From NCBI RefSeq assembly GCF_014138625.1, contig NZ_JACJHY010000034.1:1-64000 (forward strand): a DNA stretch of 64,000 nt, written 5' to 3'. The notes beneath the pieces are model-generated. The model had not been told where the DNA came from, searched no databases, and worked only from the letters and a program-made list of their open reading frames with translations. Below, in pieces: positions 1 through 7,667 of this stretch (positions are counted from its first letter, which is position 1; every line of letters starts with the position of its first letter). The translations under genes and the position numbers were made by a program. The stretch is from Aminobacter ciceronei. Its GTDB lineage: Bacteria > Pseudomonadota > Alphaproteobacteria > Rhizobiales > Rhizobiaceae.

Positions 1-447
1 GAGGGTTCGCCCGACAGGCCGCGTCATGGCAAGGAGGCGGCGTGCGGACTCTGTCGATCCCCGCGGTGCTGGTACATGATCGCCGATCCATTTGCCCGGG
101 TCAGGAGATGGCATGGACAGGAATGATCTTGCCGACGCACCAAGGCAGATCAGCAGCACCCCGGCAGCAGCCATATCCTTCACTACGCGAATTTCGGGGT
201 GTATTTCCGGGTGCAGGCGATCGACGAGTGTTTCAAGGGCGGAATTGAACAGTTCCGCACCCAAGACAAGTGCAATTGCTAGCCCCACGATGGCCAGCCA
301 AATACTGGAAGCACCGAGGAGCACTACACTCAAGGCAATGATTAGGCCGATCATCACCTGGGCCCGGAAGCTGTATTCACGTTGCCACCCCTCTCGCAAG
401 CCCTGTATGGCAAAACCAAGTCGATTGAGAAAAGGTCTGTTCTTCAT
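1..447 (-). CDS. dgkA: Diacylglycerol kinase, partial, aberrant C-terminus
   Basis: This gene runs off the left edge of the window. The first ~100 residues read as a small membrane diacylglycerol kinase, which phosphorylates diacylglycerol in the inner membrane. The family signature ELFNSALETLVDR is at residues 65-77 and KDMAAAGVLL at 90-99, with membrane helices around 30-50 and 52-65. Family members are about 120 residues and end in a third helix. Here the frame after residue ~103 turns into non-hydrophobic Pro/Arg-rich sequence and stays open for 46 more codons to the edge. That suggests a frameshift or a rearranged 3' end. Start ATG chosen at 447. Identity is fairly sure; intactness is not. 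Confidence 0.7.
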   Translation of the reverse strand, partial: MKNRPFLNRLGFAIQGLREGWQREYSFRAQVMIGLIIALSVVLLGASSIWLAIVGLAIALVLGAELFNSALETLVDRLHPEIHPEIRVVKDMAAAGVLLICLGASARSFLSMPSPDPGKWIGDHVPAPRGSTESARRLLAMTRPVGRTL

Positions 448-566
448 GTTCGTGTGCTTATTGGGGACCCTGACATAGTGTCCGGTCGGATGTGTCGGCG
501 ATAGCGGGCAAAGTGGGCGTGGGCCGACTTGAATCTGTCAGCCACGGTGACCGCTATTATACACCG

Positions 567-674
567 TTAGCCTGGAACCGCCTCAGTGATCTTGCCACCG
601 ACAAGTTTGATACGACAGTTCATCCGCGCTGCCATGTCGAGATTATGCGTCGCGGCCACGACGGATTTGCCGCC
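567..674 (-). pseudogene. Remnant of a LolD-like ABC transporter ATPase (C-terminus)
   Basis: On the minus strand 35 open codons end at TAA (567-569). They read as the H-loop and C-terminal end of a lipoprotein-release type ABC ATPase, with VVAATHNLDMAARM followed by IKLVGGKITE. The switch histidine is the H of THNLD. A stop at 675-677 interrupts the frame, and no Walker or signature motif precedes it in any frame up to the LysR gene. It is a decayed gene end, not a functional ATPase. The rest of the 448-772 gap holds nothing else I recognise. Confidence 0.5.
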
Positions 675-772
675 TTAAAACGTGCTCTGACTGTTGCTGT
701 CCTGGCTCCGGTAGCCAACACTATTTCCGTGGGCGGCATCCTCTTGACGACGGCCTATTCGACCTGTCGCCT

Positions 773-1699
773 TCAATCCGATGCGCCGCCCCCGGACACC
801 ATTGGCCGCAATTGCTCAATAACTACCTTTGCCCCCCGAGAGAGCTTGTGGTCGCGACGATACATGACGCCAAACGGCACGGTGTGGCTTGTCATGCTTG
901 GGAGAACGCGAGTCAGTTCCTTTGTGTCTTCCCATCTTCTCGCAAAATGGTCAGGGAGGAAGCCAATGTACTTTCCACTGAGAATTAACATCGCTGCTGC
1001 CTCCATTGAATGCACGATTGCAGCTGTCCTCAAGTTGTCAATGTAACTTGGCTGCTGGGACTCTCTCAGATAGCCCCTAGATACAAAATCAAAGGTCGCC
1101 CCCGAGCGAATAAGCCTCTCTTGTTGGGTTTCCGGCTCAGATAACTCATGATTCTTTGCACAATAAAGCGTAATCTTTTCGCGAAAAATCTCTTGGCAAA
1201 CGACAGCCTTTGATACGATAGACGTTGGGCCAATCGCTAGATCTATGTCTCCCTCAGCTAGACTGCTTTTCAATTTGTTCGGAGGCATAATATCCATCCG
1301 AATTAAGACGTTACGTTCTTGCAAAGACAGAGATTGAATCGCTTTCTGTATTGAGAATTGACGTTCTGAAATTAACCCGTCGATGATACCCAAACACAAT
1401 TCCTTGCCGATATGGGTTTTGGTGCACCAGGCCTTGTTTTGGAATTGATCTATTGATTGGAAAAGTTCCTCCACTGAAGCGTAGAGCTCTGTTCCGCCAG
1501 GCGTGAGCTTAAAACCTGATCTTCCGCGATTGCAGATCTTGAATCCGACCCTCTTCTCGAGGTTCGCCATGTGCGTACTGATGTTGGAGAGGCTCATGTC
1601 GAGAGCCGACTGGGAGGTGGAGAGCCCCCCACACTCCACCACCGTCTTGAAGACCGTCAAAAGGCGAAGATCGAAGTCGGACACGGCCCTCATGTGCAT
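773..1699 (-). CDS. LysR family transcriptional regulator
   Basis: A 308-residue protein of typical LysR length. The N-terminal winged helix-turn-helix is at about residues 8-67, with the helix pair LSTSQSALDMSLSNISTHMA, followed by an effector-binding domain of periplasmic-binding fold from ~95 to 300. Start ATG 1699 follows a G-rich stretch, GGGGGGTA; a second ATG lies two codons in. It is divergent from the ureohydrolase gene at 1869 with a 169-bp gap. By the usual LysR arrangement it probably controls that gene and the binding-protein gene after it. The effector is unknown; a guanidino compound would fit the neighbours. Confidence 0.85.
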   Translation of the reverse strand: MHMRAVSDFDLRLLTVFKTVVECGGLSTSQSALDMSLSNISTHMANLEKRVGFKICNRGRSGFKLTPGGTELYASVEELFQSIDQFQNKAWCTKTHIGKELCLGIIDGLISERQFSIQKAIQSLSLQERNVLIRMDIMPPNKLKSSLAEGDIDLAIGPTSIVSKAVVCQEIFREKITLYCAKNHELSEPETQQERLIRSGATFDFVSRGYLRESQQPSYIDNLRTAAIVHSMEAAAMLILSGKYIGFLPDHFARRWEDTKELTRVLPSMTSHTVPFGVMYRRDHKLSRGAKVVIEQLRPMVSGGGASD

Positions 1700-1868
1700 T
1701 ACCCCCCGAAACGCTGTTTTCGGCCGGCCGGCGGCATCGAAACTTAAAGCGGCCCGGGATGCTCACTTCGGTTTGGCCAGAAGTCAACTTGAGGAGATAG
1801 GCATTTGTCCGCTTGGGTCAGCCTGACATCAATGCCGGGTCGACCGAATATTCCAGAAAGGTATTGCA

Positions 1869-2843
1869 ATGGCGGACCGCCGATTTACGCCTGTGACCGG
1901 AACACAAATGCCCCGATATGCGGGGGCAGCGACATTGATGCGGCTCCCGCTAATTCTTCCCGGTTCATCCGATTGGGACGACATCCAGATTGGGTTGTTT
2001 GGAATCCCGTGGGACGGCGGGACGACCAATCGACCAGGAGCGAGGCAGGGACCGCGGCAGGTGCGAGACGCGTCAACTATGGTTCGCAACGTCAATCGCG
2101 CGACTGGTGTGAATCCTTTCGCTCTCTGCCGTTGCGCCGATATGGGCGATACACCTGTTAATCCTGCTGATCTCGCAGATTCGATGCAGCGAATTGAGCG
2201 TTTCGTCGACGACGTCTGCTCCTCGGGCATAGTTCCCCTTTTTGTCGGAGGTGATCATCTGAGCACGCTTCCGGTCATGCGCGCGATCAGTAAGCACGTA
2301 GGTCCCTTGGGAATGGTCCACATCGACGCCCATACGGACACATGGGATTCGTATTTCGACGGCCAGAAATACACGCACGGGACCCCGTTTCGCCGGGCAA
2401 TCGAGGAGGGGATTCTCGACCCGAACCGCACTGTGCAAATCGGAATCCGTGGCGCTCTTTATGCTGACGGGGACGATTGCTGGGGACGCGATCAGGGCAT
2501 CCGCGTGATCGACTTCGACGAATACAAGAGGTTAGGAGTCGAACAGGTACTGCGCGAAACCCGCGCTCGCGTGGGCTCGCAAGCGACCTATGTCAGTTTC
2601 GACATTGACGTGCTTGACCCAGCCTACGCACCCGGGACTGGAACGCCGGAAATCGGCGGTATGACGACTTACGAGGCCCAGTGCCTCGTCCGTGGCCTTG
2701 AAGGCATTACCTGCGTCGGCGCCGACGTTGTCGAGGTTTCACCGCCATTCGATACCAGCGGCAACACAGCTCTCGCGGCGGCCACGCTGATGTTTGAGAT
2801 CCTCTGCGTGGCCGCTGGCACTGTCTCAAAAGCCAACAGCTAA
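1869..2843 (+). CDS. Ureohydrolase (agmatinase/SpeB family)
   Basis: A 324-residue member of the arginase/agmatinase superfamily, which hydrolyses a guanidino group to urea and an amine at a binuclear Mn centre. Metal-ligand motifs are present: GGDH at 127-130, DAHTD at 153-157 and SFDIDVLDPAYAPGTGTPE from 243. The N-terminal region IGLFGIPWDGGTTNRPGARQ is typical of the agmatinase/guanidinobutyrase branch. AGAAAGG lies upstream of the ATG. The next gene is a taurine-type periplasmic binding protein, and a LysR gene is divergent. The substrate cannot be fixed from the sequence: agmatine, guanidinobutyrate, guanidinopropionate or a sulfonated guanidine are all possible. Confidence 0.85.
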   Translation: MADRRFTPVTGTQMPRYAGAATLMRLPLILPGSSDWDDIQIGLFGIPWDGGTTNRPGARQGPRQVRDASTMVRNVNRATGVNPFALCRCADMGDTPVNPADLADSMQRIERFVDDVCSSGIVPLFVGGDHLSTLPVMRAISKHVGPLGMVHIDAHTDTWDSYFDGQKYTHGTPFRRAIEEGILDPNRTVQIGIRGALYADGDDCWGRDQGIRVIDFDEYKRLGVEQVLRETRARVGSQATYVSFDIDVLDPAYAPGTGTPEIGGMTTYEAQCLVRGLEGITCVGADVVEVSPPFDTSGNTALAAATLMFEILCVAAGTVSKANS

Positions 2844-2892
2844 ACCGACCCGACCACACCGAAAAAAAAGATAAACATTTGAGGAGGAACTG

Positions 2893-3903
2893 ATGAATTT
2901 CGCCAGAAATCTAGCGGCAGTCGGTGCAATGGCCTTGTCCGCGTTGTCGTTTGCGGGTCCAGCGTCAGCCGAGCAGAAAATCGTTGATGTGGCATATCAA
3001 TTGACCACCAGCCCCTGGATCGCCCGTCTGGCGGACGGGGCCTTCGAGACAGAGACCGGGTACACGATCAACTGGCACCAGTTCAACACGGGCGCCGAAA
3101 TAATAAGCGCCATGGCGTCGGGTTCCATCGACCTAAGTGTGCTTGGCTCGAGCCCGTTGGCGGTTGCGTCTACCGCAGGGCTGGACATCAAACTGTTCTG
3201 GGTGCTGGAGGATATAGCCAGCGCCGAAGCGCTTTATGTCCGAAACGACAGCGGCATCAGTTCGCCACAGGATCTGGTCGGCAAGCGGCTGGCAGTGCCT
3301 TTTGCGAGCACGAGCCACTACCAACTCATGTACGCGCTGAAGAAATGGGGCGTCGATGATCAGGTCACCGTGCTGAACCTGGATCCGAACAAGGCGGCAG
3401 CTGCATGGGAACGCAAAGACATTGACGGTGCCTTCATTTGGGGCGCGGCGATGGCGCGTCTTAAACGGAATGGCACCCCCCTCGTTACGGCCGGCCAAAT
3501 CTGTGAGATGGGGCGCTGCACATTCGAAGGGATGGCCGTCAGTACTGAATTTGCCCGGGATAACGCTGAATTCATGCAGCAGTTTACGAGCGTAATCGAC
3601 CAGGCCAACCGCGATTACAGAAACAACCCTGCCGCGTGGGCGATCGACTCTGCCAACATCAAGCTTATTTCAGATCTCTTTGGCGCCGATGCCAGCACCG
3701 TTACAGAAGACCTATCACAATACAAATATCCGTCGCTGAAGGAGCAGGCTTCCTGTGCTTGGCTGGGCTGTGGCGCCGAAGGCGGCGCAGCCAAGACGCT
3801 GAGGCTGACTGCCGAATTTCTAAAGTCTCAAGGCAGGATCGACAAGGTTCTCGACGACTATTCCGGCTTCGTTGCGGATGACTACCTAGCGGCTTCTCGG
3901 TAG
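2893..3903 (+). CDS. ABC transporter substrate-binding protein, taurine (TauA) type
   Basis: A 336-residue secreted binding protein. A Sec signal peptide ends near residue 26 (GPASA then EQK). The mature part has the TauA/SsuA layout: an INWHQFNTGAEIISAMASGS segment, an LGSSPLAVAS hinge, and DLVGKRLAVPFASTSHYQLM. GAGGAGGAA lies just before the ATG. It follows the ureohydrolase by 49 bp, probably in one transcript. No permease or ATPase gene accompanies it: a hairpin and then decayed DNA follow. It may use a transporter encoded elsewhere. Ligand inferred only: a sulfonate or guanidino-sulfonate is suggested by family and neighbour. Confidence 0.8.
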   Translation: MNFARNLAAVGAMALSALSFAGPASAEQKIVDVAYQLTTSPWIARLADGAFETETGYTINWHQFNTGAEIISAMASGSIDLSVLGSSPLAVASTAGLDIKLFWVLEDIASAEALYVRNDSGISSPQDLVGKRLAVPFASTSHYQLMYALKKWGVDDQVTVLNLDPNKAAAAWERKDIDGAFIWGAAMARLKRNGTPLVTAGQICEMGRCTFEGMAVSTEFARDNAEFMQQFTSVIDQANRDYRNNPAAWAIDSANIKLISDLFGADASTVTEDLSQYKYPSLKEQASCAWLGCGAEGGAAKTLRLTAEFLKSQGRIDKVLDDYSGFVADDYLAASR

Positions 3904-3937
3904 CCTCGCGCGCCAAGCACTTCACCGCAGGAACCTA

Positions 3938-3967
3938 AGACATTCGAGCTCTAGCGCTCGAATGTCT
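3938..3967 (+). terminator. Stem-loop after the binding-protein gene
   Basis: A perfect 12-bp inverted repeat, AGACATTCGAGC and GCTCGAATGTCT, with a 6-base loop (TCTAGC), 35 bp after the stop codon at 3903. No T-run follows, so it is either a weak or factor-assisted terminator or an mRNA 3' stabiliser. Confidence 0.5.
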
Positions 3968-4063
3968 CAATGAAGGCTCTTGCTGCCGCCCGGCGCGGCC
4001 CAAGCAGCCGAAATCAGGCCAAATGGGCCGGCAGCGGCACTCCGCACGCTAGCTTTGTGAGGA

Positions 4064-4150
4064 TTGTTCAGCTTAGAACTTGTAGCTGATATCGCAGGCA
4101 TCGCGTATCTGCAGCCATTTATCGATGGCAACAAGCGGACCGGGCGGCTG
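4064..4150 (+). pseudogene. Fic/Doc-like motif remnant
   Basis: In this frame the translation contains IAYLQPFIDGNKRTGRL, which closely resembles the Fic/Doc active-site loop (H-P-F-x-D-G-N-K-R-T-G-R). The essential catalytic His is replaced by Gln (QPF). The flanking sequence reads as unrelated low-quality coding. It looks like the scar of a Fic-domain gene. A chance match cannot be excluded because the supported stretch is short. Confidence 0.3.
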
Positions 4151-4157
4151 CATCGGC

Positions 4158-4547
4158 ATGACGACATTGTACGAACTGGCGGATACAAAATACCCCAGCA
4201 AAGCCATCTCCGAAGGCTATGCGATCACAGCGCCGTCCTATCTTGTGGCAGCGACCACCAAGAGAGTACCGCGATCTATCGAAATCAGGATGCGGCGACG
4301 CCTTGATGACGCAGACGGTGAATTTCTCAGCAGAGTGGTCGATGCGCCGGCAATGATGCCGAACGACTTCGCGACGGAAGCGTTCGCGGATATCGAGGGA
4401 GAAGACTTCGATATTATCGTTCAGTCGTTCTCGGACATCATCGAGTCGATCAGCGAAGTGAACTGTGTGGCATATGGCGTGGAGCCCGACACTGTTAAAC
4501 GATACCACGAGGTAATGGCCAACGTCGGCGGGCCCGCACATCGCTGA
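4158..4547 (+). CDS. Hypothetical protein, 129 aa, or decayed gene
   Basis: An open frame from ATG 4158 with acidic, protein-like composition, for example the stretch EAFADIEGEDFDIIVQSFSD. The opposite-strand frame over the same bases is rich in His, Arg and Cys and looks like a shadow. No domain is recognised and no good ribosome-binding site precedes the ATG. It overlaps the end of the Fic-like remnant in another frame, so it may be the tail of that decayed locus. Confidence 0.3.
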   Translation: MTTLYELADTKYPSKAISEGYAITAPSYLVAATTKRVPRSIEIRMRRRLDDADGEFLSRVVDAPAMMPNDFATEAFADIEGEDFDIIVQSFSDIIESISEVNCVAYGVEPDTVKRYHEVMANVGGPAHR

Positions 4548-4878
4548 TCGCAGTCATGTTGCATAAATCGAAATCGTATATTCCCGAACTGAAACAGTCT
4601 TTTGCGGAGACAACCATTCTTGCATGAAAGATGCATTAAATGGTTGAAGCTGGTGGTCTTTGCTACCTAATTCCGCACTTTTGCCGGGGATAGATCGCGC
4701 CCGCCGCGAGTGGGGTCAAGGGCGGGCGCTGGGCTCGGAGGGCCGCTTGCGAGGGGATGCTTGCGAATGAGCTTGGCCCAACATCAGCTCACCCTGACGC
4801 TACGTCAAGCAACGAGCGCTGGCGCGACGGCTGCTAGTTGCAACCAGCCGTAACAGCGCCTGACATTCGGCTCCGACC
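4548..4878. other. 331-bp gap without a recognisable gene
   Basis: I see no protein-like frame, no operator of the TTG-N8-CAA type and no strong hairpin here. It separates the decayed left-border DNA from the 3' end of the GGDEF gene. Confidence 0.5.
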
Positions 4879-5682
4879 TCAGTGAAGGTGCACGCGTTTG
4901 TTCAGATACGAAGTGTTGCCGTTCTGGATTTCGTCGAAGGACATAAAAGCCACTCGATCACGCCCGCCATGCTTAGCTTCGTACAGGCTCCGGTCAGCGA
5001 TTTTGAACATTTCCGCGAAACCGGGAAGAGGCGAAAAGGCTGCGCCGCCCACGCTCACAGTCAACACGTGTTCGTTTCCGTCTGGGCGAAAAGACGTTGC
5101 TTTTATCTTGGCACGAATCCTCTCAGCGACTCCTGCAGCATCCGTTTCCGACGTGCCCGGTAGAAACACGCCAAATTCTTCGCCGCCGAGACGCCCAAAA
5201 AGATCATCTGAGCGGAGTGCCGATTTTATTGCGGCGGAAATCAACTGGAGCGCCTCGTCACCCTGATCATGTCCGTAACGGTCATTGACCGCCTTGAAGT
5301 GATCCGCATCAATGACGAGAAAGGACCCGCGGGAACAAGCTGCCCGGCCGTCGCGGCCCATCCGCGCTTCGACCATGGCGGCAAAAGCAGTGCGGTTCAG
5401 GCACATGGTCAGGCGATCAGTTGTGGCAGCGTCTTCAAGCTTGTGGTTAGCGACCGCGAGCTCTCGCAACTTCAGCGTAAGATAGGAAAATAGCGGGACG
5501 GCCAGGATAACCGGAATTATTGTCGCCGAAACCATGCTGAGGTGAAGAGATTCGCCCCCCATTCTCATGAATACCATGAAGTTGATGGCGGCCGACACGG
5601 CAACGCAACCTAGTGTTCCGAAACCGGTCCAGGCAGCCAACTGCCGCCATCCGTGCTTGGATATTCCCTTCACGTCGACCAT
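4879..5682 (-). CDS. Membrane-anchored diguanylate cyclase (GGDEF)
   Basis: A 267-residue protein with two predicted membrane helices at about 17-38 and 47-70, then a GGDEF domain from ~85 to 255. The active-site loop is RLGGEEFGVF, with GGEEF at 166-170. The allosteric inhibition site RxxD is intact five residues upstream (RSDD, 157-160). Metal and substrate residues are seen in VIDADHFKAVNDRYGHDQGD. It should make cyclic di-GMP at the inner membrane with product inhibition. There is no recognisable sensor domain beyond the short membrane part. It is a single gene facing left, with no NnrR-type box in its 209-bp upstream gap. Confidence 0.9.
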   Translation of the reverse strand: MVDVKGISKHGWRQLAAWTGFGTLGCVAVSAAINFMVFMRMGGESLHLSMVSATIIPVILAVPLFSYLTLKLRELAVANHKLEDAATTDRLTMCLNRTAFAAMVEARMGRDGRAACSRGSFLVIDADHFKAVNDRYGHDQGDEALQLISAAIKSALRSDDLFGRLGGEEFGVFLPGTSETDAAGVAERIRAKIKATSFRPDGNEHVLTVSVGGAAFSPLPGFAEMFKIADRSLYEAKHGGRDRVAFMSFDEIQNGNTSYLNKRVHLH

Positions 5683-5891
5683 TGCGCCTCTGCCTCCCAG
5701 CTAAGGCGACACGATGACCCAAAAGGGTTGAAAATTGGGATACGGTGGGAAGAAATATTAGCGCTGCTGCAGGTAGGTGACGCGCGGATGCCGTCGCGAC
5801 TAGGCCGATGGCGCGGTGTTCTTCCAGCGAAATATTCCGTCCACGCGGGCTGTACAGATAGGCCGCTGCGGACAAGGTCCGCCAACGTTGC

Positions 5892-6350
5892 TCAATGCCG
5901 CGAGGCCTGGGTCCCACTGAAACCGAGCATGCATTGTTCGTTTGCGACGTGACGTCGGACCCCGACAAAGAACGACCGTAGCATGTAACCTGTGGCGTCC
6001 CAGTTCACGTCCTTTCGCCCGTGCGCAAGCTTGGTCAGCGTCCTGACTATTTCTTCGGCCGCGGCCCTGTCGCCCTCATGCTCTCGACACATCCGGCACA
6101 AGGTTTCGCTCGATGCGTGTGCCTCCGCGAGTCCTGTGGGATACGGAAAGCAGAACAGTTCTTCGATCTCGCATACACGGTCGAGTTCTGGCTTAAGAGA
6201 TGTCGCAACTGTCCTGCACAGGGCGGGCGTGACATGGCGCGGAAGGGAGTCGGCGATGTTCTCCAGCATGTCGCAGAGCATCAGCAGCCGGGTGTGCCGG
6301 CGATTGAGTTCAGCCAGCCATCTGGGGCAGTCCGACTTCGACTTGGACAT
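5892..6350 (-). CDS. Hemerythrin-like HHE domain protein
   Basis: A 152-residue cytosolic four-helix protein with the spacing of a hemerythrin diiron site: His19 in NRRHTRL, Glu63/Glu64, His91-Glu92 with Asp94, and His134 with Glu138 in VRRHVANEQ. Seven cysteines are scattered through it. Proteins of this family bind O2 or NO or repair Fe-S clusters. The ATG (6348-6350) follows the TAG of the upstream 51-aa gene with no gap, so the two are translationally coupled. The pair is divergent from norE, with two NnrR-type operators in the shared promoter. That suggests a role in NO sensing, storage or damage control (inference). Confidence 0.75.
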   Translation of the reverse strand: MSKSKSDCPRWLAELNRRHTRLLMLCDMLENIADSLPRHVTPALCRTVATSLKPELDRVCEIEELFCFPYPTGLAEAHASSETLCRMCREHEGDRAAAEEIVRTLTKLAHGRKDVNWDATGYMLRSFFVGVRRHVANEQCMLGFSGTQASRH

Positions 6351-6506
6351 CTACTGGCCCATCAACAGTATGGCAAAGACTACCAGAGTGCACATGACGG
6401 CAGCAATCGTGCCAGTCTTTTGAAGTACCCCCATCCGGTACATGAGGCCAGCGAAACCAACGATGATTGGAGTTGCAACGGCTAGACCAATTTGTGCGTC
6501 CGACAT
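6351..6506 (-). CDS. 51-aa membrane protein coupled to hemerythrin gene
   Basis: This short ORF starts at ATG 6506 after AAAGGGG and ends with a TAG that abuts the hemerythrin ATG. The product begins MSDAQIGLAVATPIIVGFAG and has two hydrophobic stretches (about residues 6-22 and 31-49) separated by YRMGVLQKTG, so it is likely a two-helix hairpin in the inner membrane. No family is recognised. Its position as first gene of the transcript divergent from norEF, under NnrR-type boxes, ties it to NO metabolism. Confidence 0.65.
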   Translation of the reverse strand: MSDAQIGLAVATPIIVGFAGLMYRMGVLQKTGTIAAVMCTLVVFAILLMGQ

Positions 6507-6597
6507 ATCGGCCCCTTTCGACGAATTGTCGCGAGTCCGGCCAGCTCAGGTGCCGGAGTTTAAGCGGTTGCGAGCATATCCTGCCGCGTGACCGCGT

Positions 6598-6615
6598 CTT
6601 TGCGCGATCACAAAG
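6598..6615. promoter_or_regulatory. NnrR/Fnr-type operator, norE side, box 1
   Basis: Inverted repeat CTTTG-N8-CAAAG (spacer CGCGATCA), of the TTG-N8-CAA class bound by Fnr/NnrR/FixK regulators. Its centre at 6606.5 would put a class II start about 20 nt before the norE ATG. It also lies about 100 bp upstream of the divergent 51-aa gene, so it may serve either direction. Confidence 0.7.
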
Positions 6616-6618
6616 ACA

Positions 6619-6635
6619 TTTGCGCCATGACAAAG
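6619..6635. promoter_or_regulatory. NnrR/Fnr-type operator, norE side, box 2
   Basis: A second box, TTTG-N8-CAAAG (spacer CGCCATGA), centred about 20.5 bp from box 1, i.e. two helical turns on the same face. A class II start towards norE from this box would fall at the ATG itself. It therefore more likely serves the divergent 51-aa/hemerythrin genes or helps box 1. Confidence 0.65.
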
Positions 6636-6667
6636 AAGCTGCTCGCGGTTCAGCACTAGGTCGCAGG

Positions 6668-7225
6668 ATGGAAGCAGCCACACTTGTAACGCACGCCGCT
6701 GAGGAAGCGGACGGCAGCGATGATTTTCTCCTTTGGATATTAGTCTGGAGCGAGTTGGCCGCCTTTGGCCTACTGCTCGGCGCATTCCTTGTCGCGGGCG
6801 CCATGCAAATTGACCAGTTCGCGGCCGCGCGGGTACACCTCAACACGTCGCTCGCCGCCATTAACACCGGCGTGCTCCTTACGAGCGGCTGGCAGGCTGC
6901 CCTGGCAACGTCGGCCAATGCATCCCGGGACCGGGCGAGGTGGGCACTCATACGCGCCGCCCTCTTGGGCTTCTTGTTCGCGGCCATCAAGATTGCCGAA
7001 TACAGCGGCGAGATCGGCTTTGCCGGAGACGATGCCTATGGCGTGTTCTTCGAACTCTATTTCCTGCTGACAGGCTTCCACCTGATGCACGTTGTGTTTG
7101 GGGCTTTCGTGTTGCTGGTGGTGAGTGTGCGGTTTGCGCCGGCGAACACGCATCTCATCGCAACGCTCTGGCACACTTTCGACCTGATATGGATCGTCAT
7201 GTTTCCGATCGTGTATCTGGTATGA
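6668..7225 (+). CDS. norE: NorE, cytochrome c oxidase subunit III-like NO reductase accessory protein
   Basis: A 185-residue membrane protein with about five helices, related to oxidase subunit III. Typical segments are LLWILVWSELAAFGLLLGAF near the start and FLLTGFHLMHVVFGAF near residue 140. NorE is not part of the purified NorCB enzyme but supports NO reductase activity in other denitrifiers. I take ATG 6668, after CGCAGG and the two operators; the frame is open further upstream but lacks protein character. It overlaps norF by ATGA. Confidence 0.88.
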   Translation: MEAATLVTHAAEEADGSDDFLLWILVWSELAAFGLLLGAFLVAGAMQIDQFAAARVHLNTSLAAINTGVLLTSGWQAALATSANASRDRARWALIRAALLGFLFAAIKIAEYSGEIGFAGDDAYGVFFELYFLLTGFHLMHVVFGAFVLLVVSVRFAPANTHLIATLWHTFDLIWIVMFPIVYLV

Positions 7226-7506
7226 GCAGCGTGGACCCCAGCAACCCGAGGCGACTGACGTTCGCATGGCTTGCGTTGCTTGCCCTGAGTGGCGCGAGTG
7301 CATTTGCAGCACAGCTGTCCTGGCCCGTCATCGGTCTTGTGTTCGTTTTGGGGCTCGCCTTCTTGAAGGTGCGTCTTGTAGCGAGGGATTTCATGGGCCT
7401 GCGCGGCAGCAACCCAACAATGCTGCGTGCGTTGCTCTGCTGGTGTCTGGTCCTTGCGCTTGGTGCACTGGCGAGAACGCTCGTCGTCTCCGTCGCGGCA
7501 GGCTGA
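7222..7506 (+). CDS. norF: NorF, small NO reductase accessory membrane protein
   Basis: A 94-residue protein with three hydrophobic segments (about 14-32, 34-50 and 66-92), typical of NorF. It starts inside the norE stop (ATGA). Its standard position between norE and norC supports the call, because NorF sequence itself is poorly conserved. It is likely needed for full NO reductase activity or assembly. Confidence 0.75.
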   Translation: MSSVDPSNPRRLTFAWLALLALSGASAFAAQLSWPVIGLVFVLGLAFLKVRLVARDFMGLRGSNPTMLRALLCWCLVLALGALARTLVVSVAAG

Positions 7507-7521
7507 AGCAGTCCGCTTTTG

Positions 7522-7538
7522 TTTGCCAAAACGCAAAG
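7522..7538. promoter_or_regulatory. NnrR/Fnr-type operator upstream of norCBQD
   Basis: TTTG-N8-CAAAG (spacer CCAAAACG) in the 161-bp gap between norF and norC. A class II start would lie near 7571, giving a leader of about 97 nt to norC. It makes norCBQD a separate transcription unit from norEF. Confidence 0.7.
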
Positions 7539-7667
7539 AACGTCTTCCCCAAACTCATAGAAGGGTTCGGACCGGACGGCATCCGGAGAGCGGTGGCTGG
7601 CCCGCCGGGATGAAACCGTTCGAACCATACCGCGCCCGCGGAATTCTGACTGGGAAAGGAACGCGTG

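Noticed and set aside
4119-4541. A 140-aa minus-strand frame opposite the 129-aa hypothetical gene
   Set aside because: It is rich in His, Cys and Arg, as antisense shadows are here, and has no motif.
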